Positions 1-5,442 of a stretch of 5,442 nt of DNA are shown piece by piece (the first letter of the stretch is position 1; each line of letters starts with the position of its first letter). The stretch is from Dorea sp. (GTDB lineage Bacteria > Bacillota_A > Clostridia > Lachnospirales > Lachnospiraceae): contig JAEDLC010000115.1 in the NCBI GenBank assembly GCA_016295505.1, positions 1 to 5,442 of the forward strand, given 5' to 3'. Made by a program: the position numbers and the translations under genes. The notes beneath the pieces are model-generated. The model was not told where the DNA came from, searched no databases, and worked only from the letters and a program-made list of their open reading frames with translations.

Positions 1-530
1 GTCTTTTGTCCATCTTCTTCCGTATACGGAACCTCGTGATGATCCGTCACGATAATCGTCATCCCGAGATGTTTTCCATAAGCAATCTCTTCTGCCGCCG
101 CAATTCCATTGTCACAGGTAACCAGTGTATCAATTCCATCCCGATATGCCCGCTCGATCAGATCCACATTCAGTCCATATCCATCTGTGATGCGGTCCGG
201 AATATCGCTGTCTGCAACAGCGCCTGCTTTTTCCAGTCCTTCGAGGAGAATATACGTTGCATTTACCCCATCGATATCATAATCGCCAATAATGCGGATC
301 CGTTTTCCATCTGCAATTTTTTCCCGCAGAATATCAATCGCTTTTCCCATATCTTTCATCAGCATACCGTCGTACAGATCCACGATCGTACCGTTCAGAT
401 ATCGTTCAATGGATGCATCTCCAATGACATCTCTGTTACGGATCAGGCATGCGAGTCTTGGACTGATTCCGTATTTTTTCCCGATTCCTGCAAAATCCGC
501 ACCTTTCCTCAGAAGTGTCCAACGTTCCAT
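1..530 (-). CDS. recJ: RecJ single-stranded-DNA-specific exonuclease, N-terminal part (3' end outside window)
   Basis: Cytoplasmic DHH-family 5'-3' exonuclease that degrades single-stranded DNA in recombination and repair. The 176 codons in the window start at ATG 530 and run off the edge at position 1. That is roughly the first third of a typical 570-590-residue clostridial RecJ. Three DHH-superfamily metal-binding motifs are visible: motif I GDYDIDG at residues 82-88 (Asp83, Asp85, Asp87), motif II CDNGI at 139-143 (Asp140), and the name-giving DHH at 163-165 after a hydrophobic strand. The stretch PDRITDGYGLN at 111-121 is also typical of RecJ. The later DHHA1 and OB domains are not in the window. 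The start is supported by AGGGAG 8 nt upstream. secDF lies upstream on the same strand, 80 nt away, with a terminator-like hairpin between them. secDF followed by recJ (often then apt and rel) is a common Firmicutes order. The family call is firm; only completeness is unknown. Confidence 0.96.
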   Translation of the reverse strand, partial: MERWTLLRKGADFAGIGKKYGISPRLACLIRNRDVIGDASIERYLNGTIVDLYDGMLMKDMGKAIDILREKIADGKRIRIIGDYDIDGVNATYILLEGLEKAGAVADSDIPDRITDGYGLNVDLIERAYRDGIDTLVTCDNGIAAAEEIAYGKHLGMTIIVTDHHEVPYTEEDGQK

Positions 531-538
531 TCTTTTCT

Positions 539-544
539 CTCCCT
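539..544 (-). promoter_or_regulatory. recJ ribosome binding site
   Basis: AGGGAG on the minus strand, 8 nt before the ATG at 530, fixes the recJ start. It lies only 6 nt past the T-run of the hairpin at 553-589. No credible promoter fits between hairpin and site, so read-through or a promoter further upstream must supply the recJ message. Confidence 0.7.
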
Positions 545-550
545 GTATCG

Positions 551-589
551 AAAAAGCAGCCGTGCCTCATAAGTAGTCACAGCCGCTTT
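551..589 (-). terminator. Intrinsic terminator-like hairpin after secDF
   Basis: On the minus strand, arm AAAGCGGCTGTG (589-578) pairs with CACGGCTGCTTT (564-553) over 12 base pairs, two of them G-U, around a 13-nt loop. Five T residues end at 551, three of them shared with the stem. It begins 22 nt after the secDF stop codon. The long loop, the wobble pairs and the short T-run suggest incomplete termination. Folding energy was not computed. Confidence 0.65.
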
Positions 590-610
590 CTTTCCTTTTA
601 TTTTTTATTC

Positions 611-2779
611 TTACTTTTTATTATTTCCTTTTGCAGCCGGCTTCTTACCGATCTTTACCTTCATTACATACCACAGCGCACCTGTAATACATACAGAAGA
701 ATATCCGCCGCAGATGATACCTGCCATCAGAGGAGCTGCAAATTCACGGATAGAGCTTACTCCCATGATGAACAGTACCGCTACCATGACAAATGTTGTC
801 AGTGAAGTATAGATACTTCTTGTAAGGGTCTGAGTAATACTCTTATTCACCACATCTGCAAGATCTGTTGTCTTCGTCTGGTAATGAAGTTCCTCACGGA
901 TACGGTCAAAGATAACGATGGTTGCATTGATAGAGTAACCAACGATCGTCAGCATACAAGCAATAAATGTATTACCAACTGAGATTCTCGTCACTGCATA
1001 GAATGCCAGTACCACCAGTACATCATGCAGCAATGCTGTTACTGCACTCGTTGCAAAGCGCACATCTTTGAAACGGAACCAGATATACAGAAGCATGCAG
1101 ATCGTTGCTATGATCACTGCAACAACTGCGTCCTGACGCATCTCATTGCTGATCGTAGAACTGATATTCTCTGCTGTTATCGTAGATTCATCTACCCCAA
1201 AGTTCTCTGCCAGTGCCTGATTCAGTGCTTCACGCTGATCCAGCTCCAGTGTCACTGTTTTGATGATCACCTGGTTGGAACCGGCCACCTTCTGTGTCTG
1301 TACATTATGATCTCCTGTTACTTCTTCTACCACAGGAACGATCTCCTGATCGATCTCATCAATTGTATAATCTTTATCAAATTCTACCGTTGTAGAGGTA
1401 CCGCCCTTGAAGTCCAGACCATAAGCAAGTGCTCCGTTTCCTTTGGAGGAATTCACACCCATCACTGCAAATCCGATCAGAATGACCGCCAGTGATACTG
1501 CAAAAAATACATGTTTCTTTCCAAGGAAATTGATCGGTGTTCTTTCTTTTTTCGGACGATAATACAGTTTTTCACTCTTAAAGCCGATTCCATAGAACGC
1601 AAATACGATCAGACGTGTGATCACCAGTGCAGTGAACATGGATACGATAATACCGATTGCCAGTGTCTGTGCAAATCCTTTTACCGTACCTGAACCCTTG
1701 AACCAGAGCACTGCTGCCGCGATCAGGGTCGTAACATTACCGTCAACGATCGCAGACATTGCTTTCTGGAAACCTGTCTTCAGAGAATTCTTGACACTCT
1801 TTCCTTTTGTCATCTCTTCACGTACACGCGCAAAGATGATAACGTTCGCATCAACCGCCATACCGATACTCAGGATGATACCTGCAATACCCGGAAGTGT
1901 CAGCGTGATATTAAATGCATTCAATATTAGTAACACAATCTCTGTATAAATAATCAGGGCAAGGCTGGATGCCAGACCCGGAAGGTAATATACCCAGATC
2001 ATAAACAGGAATATGATGATCAGACCGATCACACCTGCTTTCAAGCTGGTGCTGACTGCCTGTTCGCCAAGCTGTGCTCCGACTACGTTGGAACGAAGCT
2101 CTTCCAGTTCCAGCTTCAGACCACCGATACGGATCGTAGAAGCCAGATTATCCGCCTCTTCATAAGTAAAATCTCCGGTAATATAAGCCTGTCCGCCGGT
2201 AATCGCCTGCTGTACGACCGGACTGCTGATGACTTCGCCGTCATAGATAATGGAAATCTGATTTCCGACATTCGCTTCTGTCGCCTCTGCAAACTTTTCT
2301 GTTCCCTCTTCATTCAGATTCAGTTCTACAGAATATTCCTTATTTCCCATATCGTCCTCACCGGCTTTTGCTGACGCACTCTTTACGTCAGAACCGGTAA
2401 GCACCGTCTCTCCGTCCTGTGTCTGGAATTCCAGAGATCCCGGTTTTCCAAGTTCATCCAGAATCGCATTGGCATCTGTTACACCCGGTATCTCAATATT
2501 GATACGGTCTTTTCCTTCCTGATACACGCTGGACTCATTGCTGTACTGTTCCACACGCTTCTGGAGCTTGTAGATCGTATCACTCATCTCTTCATCCGTC
2601 GGATTGTCATCCTTTACCTGGTAAGTGATGCTGACACCACCTGCCAGATCCAGTCCCAGTTTGATATTTTTCATCGCACCGGTTCCTGTTTTACCGAATC
2701 CCACCAGAACTGCAAATCCCATGAGCGCAATCAGGATTCCAGCCAGGACAAGACTCAGTATGCTCTTTCCTTTTTTCAT
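611..2779 (-). CDS. secDF: Fused protein translocase subunit SecDF
   Basis: Membrane-embedded accessory motor of the Sec translocon. It uses the ion gradient to pull exported proteins outward after SecA-driven translocation. The 722 residues match the usual fused length (B. subtilis about 737). The SecD half has TM1 near 7-28, motif LGLDLAGG at 41-48, a large extracytoplasmic P1 domain to about 240, then helices to about 396 including GMAVDANVIIFARVREE (306-322). The SecF half has TM7 near 424-441, GLDFKGGT at 454-461, a P4 domain to about 550, then helices including VGYSINATIVIFDRIREE (613-630), and ends in a basic tail. Asp310 and Arg654 fit the functional Asp and Arg of other SecDFs, but the second key Asp in the SecF motif (normally NDT) is Ala619. 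The codon is plainly GCA. The ATG at 2779 follows AAAGGAAG at a normal distance. The gene lies 35 nt after scfB with no visible promoter, so it is probably co-transcribed with scfAB. Confidence 0.96.
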   Translation of the reverse strand: MKKGKSILSLVLAGILIALMGFAVLVGFGKTGTGAMKNIKLGLDLAGGVSITYQVKDDNPTDEEMSDTIYKLQKRVEQYSNESSVYQEGKDRINIEIPGVTDANAILDELGKPGSLEFQTQDGETVLTGSDVKSASAKAGEDDMGNKEYSVELNLNEEGTEKFAEATEANVGNQISIIYDGEVISSPVVQQAITGGQAYITGDFTYEEADNLASTIRIGGLKLELEELRSNVVGAQLGEQAVSTSLKAGVIGLIIIFLFMIWVYYLPGLASSLALIIYTEIVLLILNAFNITLTLPGIAGIILSIGMAVDANVIIFARVREEMTKGKSVKNSLKTGFQKAMSAIVDGNVTTLIAAAVLWFKGSGTVKGFAQTLAIGIIVSMFTALVITRLIVFAFYGIGFKSEKLYYRPKKERTPINFLGKKHVFFAVSLAVILIGFAVMGVNSSKGNGALAYGLDFKGGTSTTVEFDKDYTIDEIDQEIVPVVEEVTGDHNVQTQKVAGSNQVIIKTVTLELDQREALNQALAENFGVDESTITAENISSTISNEMRQDAVVAVIIATICMLLYIWFRFKDVRFATSAVTALLHDVLVVLAFYAVTRISVGNTFIACMLTIVGYSINATIVIFDRIREELHYQTKTTDLADVVNKSITQTLTRSIYTSLTTFVMVAVLFIMGVSSIREFAAPLMAGIICGGYSSVCITGALWYVMKVKIGKKPAAKGNNKK

Positions 2780-2814
2780 CTTTTACTTCCTTTCTGCCTT
2801 TATGATTGGTATTA

Positions 2815-4206
2815 TTACTCTGCAAGCGCAGCCTTTATCATAATCGCACATTCCACACGCTTCCGCTGCATTTCACAGCCGATCTCATATGTATCGTGGA
2901 TCGTTCCATGGAAATTATAGGAATTGGCCATACATCCTCCACTGCAATAGAACTTGGCAAAACAGTTCTTACAGTTCTCTTTGGAGTATACGTTACAGCT
3001 TCTGAAATCGTCCGCGATCTCAGGTCTTACAATCCCGTCATCTACATTTCCCATCAGGAAATCCTCCTGCCCAACAAACTGATGGCACGGATACAGATCT
3101 CCCCATGGGGTCACTGCCAGATACTCTGTTCCGGAACCACAACCGGACAGTCTCTTGGCAACACAAGGCCCACCGTTTAAGTCTATCATAAAATGAAAGA
3201 AATTAAAACCTTTTCCTTCTTTTTCACGCTCAATCATGATCTTTGCAAGCTTGTCATACTCTTCCATGATCTGCGGCAGATCTTCCTTTCGAATTGCATA
3301 CGGATCACTTTCTTCTCCGACTACCGGTTCGATGGACATCTGTTTGAATCCAAGATCTGCAAAATGCAGGATGTCATTGGAAAAATCCAGGTTATTTCTG
3401 GTAAATGTTCCGCGGATGTAATACTTCTCCTGATTGCGGCTGTCCGCCAGTTTCTGAAACTTCGGAACGATCAGGTCATAGCTTCCTTTTCCATTTCGGA
3501 ACGGACGCATCTGATCATTGATTTCTTTTCTTCCGTCAAGACTTAAGACAACATTATCCATCTCTTTATTGATAAATTCCTGAATCTCATCATTCAGAAG
3601 TACGCCGTTCGTCGTAACCGTGAAACGGAAGTGCTTATCATGAATCTTTTCCTGCTCTCTTCCGTATGCCACCAGGTCTTTGACCACCTGCCAGTTCATC
3701 AGAGGCTCTCCTCCAAAGAAATCCACTTCCAGATTATGCCGGTTACCGGAATTCGCGATCAGAAAGTCCAGCGCTTTCTTTCCGACTTCGTAGCTCATCA
3801 GCGCACGTCTTCCATGGTACTCGCCTTCCTCCGCAAAACAGTACTTACATGCAAGATTACAGTCATGGGCAATATGGAGACAGAGTGCTTTTACAACCGT
3901 TTTCCTCTGTTTCACAATATCAACCATACATTCATATGTATCTTTTACAAACAGCTGTCCGCCTTCTGTCAGTTCGATCACATCTGCCAGTGCATCCCGG
4001 ATCTCATCCGCTTCATAGGTCTGTCCCAGTTCTGCATTCAGCTTTTTCAGTACTTCCGGCTGCTTCAAAGATTCTGCCGTCGGTTCCTCCTCCGGCGTGT
4101 ATAACTTCTCTATCACGTCATAGCATACATCATCTACTACATGGACAGATCCACTGTAGACATCCATGACAATATTATATCCATTATTACGATACTGGTG
4201 TATCAA
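2815..4206 (-). CDS. scfB: Radical SAM/SPASM maturase of the SCIFF peptide (thioether-forming)
   Basis: Cytoplasmic radical SAM enzyme expected to cross-link a Cys sulfur to the alpha carbon of a Thr in the SCIFF peptide, as shown for the Clostridium thermocellum pair CteA/CteB. The protein has 463 residues. Residues 1-90 resemble the RiPP recognition element that binds the leader. The radical SAM cluster motif CNLACKYC (Cys116, Cys120, Cys123) follows, with GGEP at 165-168 for SAM binding. The C-terminal SPASM region carries auxiliary-cluster cysteines: C348, then C356-X12-G-X4-C374, then C412-X2-C415-X5-C421-X3-C425, and C444. Additional cysteines are at 28, 93, 109, 404 and 453. No membrane segment is seen. 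The start is TTG at 4206, chosen because the family N-terminus (MIHQY...NGYNIV) begins there and AAGGGAG lies 10 nt upstream. scfA is directly upstream and secDF directly downstream. Family identity is near certain; the exact cross-link is inferred from homology. Confidence 0.96.
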   Translation of the reverse strand: MIHQYRNNGYNIVMDVYSGSVHVVDDVCYDVIEKLYTPEEEPTAESLKQPEVLKKLNAELGQTYEADEIRDALADVIELTEGGQLFVKDTYECMVDIVKQRKTVVKALCLHIAHDCNLACKYCFAEEGEYHGRRALMSYEVGKKALDFLIANSGNRHNLEVDFFGGEPLMNWQVVKDLVAYGREQEKIHDKHFRFTVTTNGVLLNDEIQEFINKEMDNVVLSLDGRKEINDQMRPFRNGKGSYDLIVPKFQKLADSRNQEKYYIRGTFTRNNLDFSNDILHFADLGFKQMSIEPVVGEESDPYAIRKEDLPQIMEEYDKLAKIMIEREKEGKGFNFFHFMIDLNGGPCVAKRLSGCGSGTEYLAVTPWGDLYPCHQFVGQEDFLMGNVDDGIVRPEIADDFRSCNVYSKENCKNCFAKFYCSGGCMANSYNFHGTIHDTYEIGCEMQRKRVECAIMIKAALAE

Positions 4207-4216
4207 GGCTGTTGTT

Positions 4217-4223
4217 CTCCCTT
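4217..4223 (-). promoter_or_regulatory. scfB ribosome binding site (decides a TTG start)
   Basis: AAGGGAG on the minus strand, 10 nt before TTG 4206. No ATG or GTG lies in frame between this site and the TTG. The conserved SCIFF-maturase N-terminus begins exactly at the TTG, so the weak start codon appears genuine. Confidence 0.7.
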
Positions 4224-4235
4224 CTATAGATCCAT

Positions 4236-4272
4236 GGACAACAAGAAACAGCGACCCCCATAAGACCGCTGT
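4236..4272 (-). terminator. Intercistronic stem-loop between scfA and scfB, possible partial terminator or mRNA stabiliser
   Basis: On the minus strand ACAGCGGTCT (4272-4263) pairs with GGGTCGCTGT (4257-4248) over 10 base pairs, of which the outer six are all Watson-Crick and three of the inner four are G-U, around the loop TATGG. The T-rich but interrupted TTCTTGTTGT follows at 4247-4238. The stem starts 25 nt after the scfA stop. It may stop part of the transcripts, or protect the 3' end of a short scfA message, and so raise peptide over enzyme. The T-run is too broken for a full terminator, and scfB has no other obvious promoter. Confidence 0.5.
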
Positions 4273-4297
4273 CCCGAGTATTCCATATGGTTTTAAA

Positions 4298-4438
4298 TTA
4301 TTTGTTGTGTTCGCAAGTCTGGTTTCCTACTGTACAGGAAGTCTTACATGCTGACTGGCAGGATGTCTGACATTCGCCGCATCCGCTCTTTTTCAGATTG
4401 CTGTTCATGGGTTTGTTCAATGATTTCACATGTTTCAT
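4298..4438 (-). CDS. scfA: SCIFF precursor peptide (six cysteines in forty-five residues), ranthipeptide family
   Basis: Precursor of a ribosomally made, post-translationally modified peptide and the substrate of ScfB. It is 46 codons from ATG 4438 to TAA 4298. It begins MKHVKSLNKP and carries six cysteines at 20, 23, 27, 31, 35 and 42 in the family pattern CGECQTSCQSACKTSC. The first 18 residues are basic and lack Cys, as expected of the leader read by the maturase. By register with C. thermocellum CteA, where Cys32 is joined to Thr37, the likely cross-link is Cys31 to Thr36. Thr41 directly before Cys42 offers a further acceptor. AAGGAGGG 8 nt upstream fixes this start over the internal Met11. 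A sigma-A promoter lies about 40 nt upstream. No signal peptide, dedicated protease or ABC exporter is seen, so secretion is unproven. Proposed roles in cell-density signalling come from studies of related clostridial peptides. Confidence 0.96.
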   Translation of the reverse strand: MKHVKSLNKPMNSNLKKSGCGECQTSCQSACKTSCTVGNQTCEHNK

Positions 4439-4446
4439 GACCGTAT

Positions 4447-4454
4447 CCCTCCTT
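4447..4454 (-). promoter_or_regulatory. Strong scfA ribosome binding site
   Basis: AAGGAGGG on the minus strand, 8 nt before ATG 4438, is nearly perfectly complementary to the 16S rRNA 3' end. It selects this ATG over the in-frame Met11 codon at 4408-4406. It contrasts with the weaker site and TTG start of scfB. Confidence 0.85.
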
Positions 4455-4474
4455 ACCTTTGCTTAACTTATGCT

Positions 4475-4503
4475 ATTATAACATCTTGGTAATATTTTCG
4501 CAA
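4475..4503 (-). promoter_or_regulatory. Sigma-A type promoter of scfA-scfB-secDF
   Basis: On the minus strand, -35 TTGCGA (4503-4498), a 17-nt spacer and -10 TATAAT (4480-4475), with TG one base before the -10 (extended -10). Transcription should start near 4468 and give a leader of about 30 nt before scfA. The flank upstream of the -35 is A/T-rich. No sporulation-sigma pattern was recognised. The next genes downstream, scfB and secDF, show no promoter of comparable quality in their short upstream gaps. Confidence 0.85.
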
Positions 4504-4555
4504 TCCTTTTATATTGCCTGTGAAATATTTATGTTTTGTAAAACCTCCCTCTGTT

Positions 4556-4930
4556 TCAGGATATCATTCCTCCGATCATACCGCCTCCTGCACAGAGGAT
4601 CAGAGTCGTCACCATGCCGGTTCCGTTTCCTTTCAGTGTATGATATACCCCGAGCGTAATCAGAAGCAGCAGGGCAAAATAACCGATCCCTATCCCCAGT
4701 CCCCAGATGAATCTCCTGGTTCCGGCAAGCTTGCCGATCACGATTCCGCCAATCAGTGTCGATACCACATAGATAGCAGTAATGGCCGCCCGAACGATCC
4801 CCTCATTTAATTCCAGTTTATACAAAGCCATTGCAAGCACGAGCAGCAGTATTCCTGTAATCACATAGGCAACCAGAAGCGACTTGAGCACCCACATCAC
4901 TTTGGAATCTTTTTGCATTCTTCTATTCAT
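4556..4930 (-). CDS. Four-helix integral membrane protein, TIGR04086-like
   Basis: Function unknown. The 124 residues hold a short basic N-terminus and four hydrophobic segments near 12-37, 46-67, 73-97 and 105-123, almost filling the protein. The last two are rich in Gly (GLGIGIGY, GGGMIGG), which suggests tight helix packing. No catalytic motif is visible and the only cysteine is Cys113. Size, topology and position just upstream of a SCIFF gene fit the TIGR04086 family of clostridial membrane proteins, assigned from memory and not by search. The ATG at 4930 is fixed by AAGGAGGG (4943-4936) 5 nt upstream. It starts 53 nt after spoVT and could share its transcript. No terminator is seen after its TGA, but scfA has its own promoter. 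It could assist export of, or protect against, the modified peptide, or be a Sec-linked protein; the sequence does not decide. Confidence 0.82.
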   Translation of the reverse strand: MNRRMQKDSKVMWVLKSLLVAYVITGILLLVLAMALYKLELNEGIVRAAITAIYVVSTLIGGIVIGKLAGTRRFIWGLGIGIGYFALLLLITLGVYHTLKGNGTGMVTTLILCAGGGMIGGMIS

Positions 4931-4983
4931 CCCATCCCTCCTTGTCTATCACAGGTTATGATGGGAGATTTCATTTTATTCCT

Positions 4984-5442
4984 CTATTGTTCCATCTGCC
5001 TTCCCAGAAAAACAGCGGCACAGGATGCCATCTTCTGCTCTGTCTCGGTCAGTTTCTTTTTCTCTTCTTTCGACAGAAGAATTACACCTCCGATCACATC
5101 TCCCTCACAGATGATCGGACAGATCATCTCATATGCATACGCTTCCCCTGACACATCTGTAAGCGGAACATATTTCTTCTCTCCGTATGCCGCTGCCACC
5201 GGTTTTCTCTCCTCCAGAAGCTTCTCAAGCGATCTGCTGATATACTGATCCTGCAGTTCTTTCCTTCCACTTCCGGAGGCTGCAATGATCTGATCCATAT
5301 CGCAGACACATACCAGACAGCCAACCGTCTGAGACAGACTCTCTGCATATTGTCTGGCAAATGCAGACAATTCTCCGATTGGGGAATATTTTTTCAGGAT
5401 GATCTCACCTTCCCGGTCTGTAAAGATTTCCAGCGGATCCCC
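4984..5442 (-). CDS. spoVT: Stage V sporulation protein T (AbrB-type regulator with GAF domain), 5' end missing
   Basis: DNA-binding regulator active in the forespore late in sporulation, where B. subtilis SpoVT tunes SigG-dependent genes. The 152 codons in the window run from the edge at 5442 to TAG at 4984. The first visible residues GDPLEIFTDREGEIILKKYS are the second half of the SpoVT/AbrB swapped-hairpin DNA-binding domain, so about 30 residues, including the start, lie outside. A linker (SPIGELSAFARQYAE) leads into a GAF-like ligand domain filling the rest, ending in the family signature GRQMEQ. Met-like starts near 5370 are internal: position 5370 is a TTG in the middle of a conserved region, and the frame stays open to the edge. 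Estimated full length is about 182 residues, against 178 in B. subtilis. The small membrane protein gene follows 53 nt later on the same strand. Confidence 0.94.
   Translation of the reverse strand, partial: GDPLEIFTDREGEIILKKYSPIGELSAFARQYAESLSQTVGCLVCVCDMDQIIAASGSGRKELQDQYISRSLEKLLEERKPVAAAYGEKKYVPLTDVSGEAYAYEMICPIICEGDVIGGVILLSKEEKKKLTETEQKMASCAAVFLGRQMEQ

Noticed and set aside
6..576. Plus-strand open frames of 94-188 codons
   Set aside because: They are antisense to recJ, whose minus-strand frame has all three DHH motifs; the plus translations show no recognisable domain and lack good ribosome binding sites.
1025..1949. Plus-strand frames inside secDF, some rich in Cys and His
   Set aside because: Shadow frames opposite the well-conserved SecDF reading frame; the Cys/His content is a by-product of antisense codons.
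2116..2313. 65-codon minus-strand frame within secDF
   Set aside because: Out-of-frame overlap with the P1 domain of SecDF, with no ribosome binding site or family similarity.
2806..4169. Several plus-strand frames of 106-157 codons opposite scfB
   Set aside because: Antisense to a frame with conserved radical SAM and SPASM motifs; no independent support.
4406..4408. Internal ATG (Met11) as alternative scfA start
   Set aside because: No ribosome binding site precedes it and it would remove the conserved MKH leader start.
4544..4552. Orphan Shine-Dalgarno-like AGAGGGAGG after the membrane protein gene
   Set aside because: No ATG, GTG or TTG lies 4-14 nt downstream on the minus strand, so it does not start a small gene.
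4931..4983. Possible promoter or terminator between spoVT and the membrane protein gene
   Set aside because: TGTGATAGA resembles an extended -10 only weakly with no matching -35, and CCCATC/GATGGG pairing near the ribosome binding site is short; neither is convincing.
5124..5360. 78-codon minus-strand frame overlapping spoVT
   Set aside because: Out of frame with the SpoVT GAF domain, which shows clear family similarity throughout.

Overview
The window comes from a spore-forming Gram-positive of class Clostridia, most likely Lachnospiraceae. The reasons are a SpoVT homologue, a SCIFF peptide gene with its radical SAM maturase, a fused SecDF, GGAGG-type ribosome binding sites and moderate base composition. 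The family assignment is an inference from protein similarity recalled from memory; no database search was run. All genes lie on the minus strand, so transcription runs from high to low coordinates.

In transcription order the layout is: (1) 5442-4984, spoVT, missing about 30 N-terminal residues at the window edge; (2) 4930-4556, a 124-residue four-helix membrane protein resembling the TIGR04086 family; (3) a 117-nt gap holding a near-consensus sigma-A promoter (-35 TTGCGA, 17-nt spacer, -10 TATAAT with an extended TG); (4) 4438-4298, scfA, a 46-codon gene for the six-cysteine SCIFF peptide; (5) a 25-nt stem-loop between scfA and scfB; (6) 4206-2815, scfB, the radical SAM/SPASM thioether-forming maturase, which starts with TTG; (7) after only 35 nt, 2779-611, secDF, the proton-driven Sec accessory motor; (8) an intrinsic terminator-like hairpin; (9) 530-1, the first 176 codons of recJ.

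scfA, scfB and secDF look like one transcription unit from the promoter at 4475-4503. ScfB should bind the leader of the SCIFF peptide and install a Cys-Thr thioether. SecDF is the only export-related machinery in the window apart from the small membrane protein. The stem-loop after scfA and the TTG start of scfB would both favour many peptides per maturase. The hairpin after secDF sits so close to the recJ ribosome binding site that recJ probably depends on read-through.

The SCIFF system is already described as a class (ranthipeptides). The less expected points are the operon coupling to secDF, the intercistronic hairpin, an Asp-to-Ala change at a normally catalytic position in the SecF half, and spoVT as the gene immediately upstream of the membrane protein. 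Open frames on the plus strand are antisense shadows of these genes.
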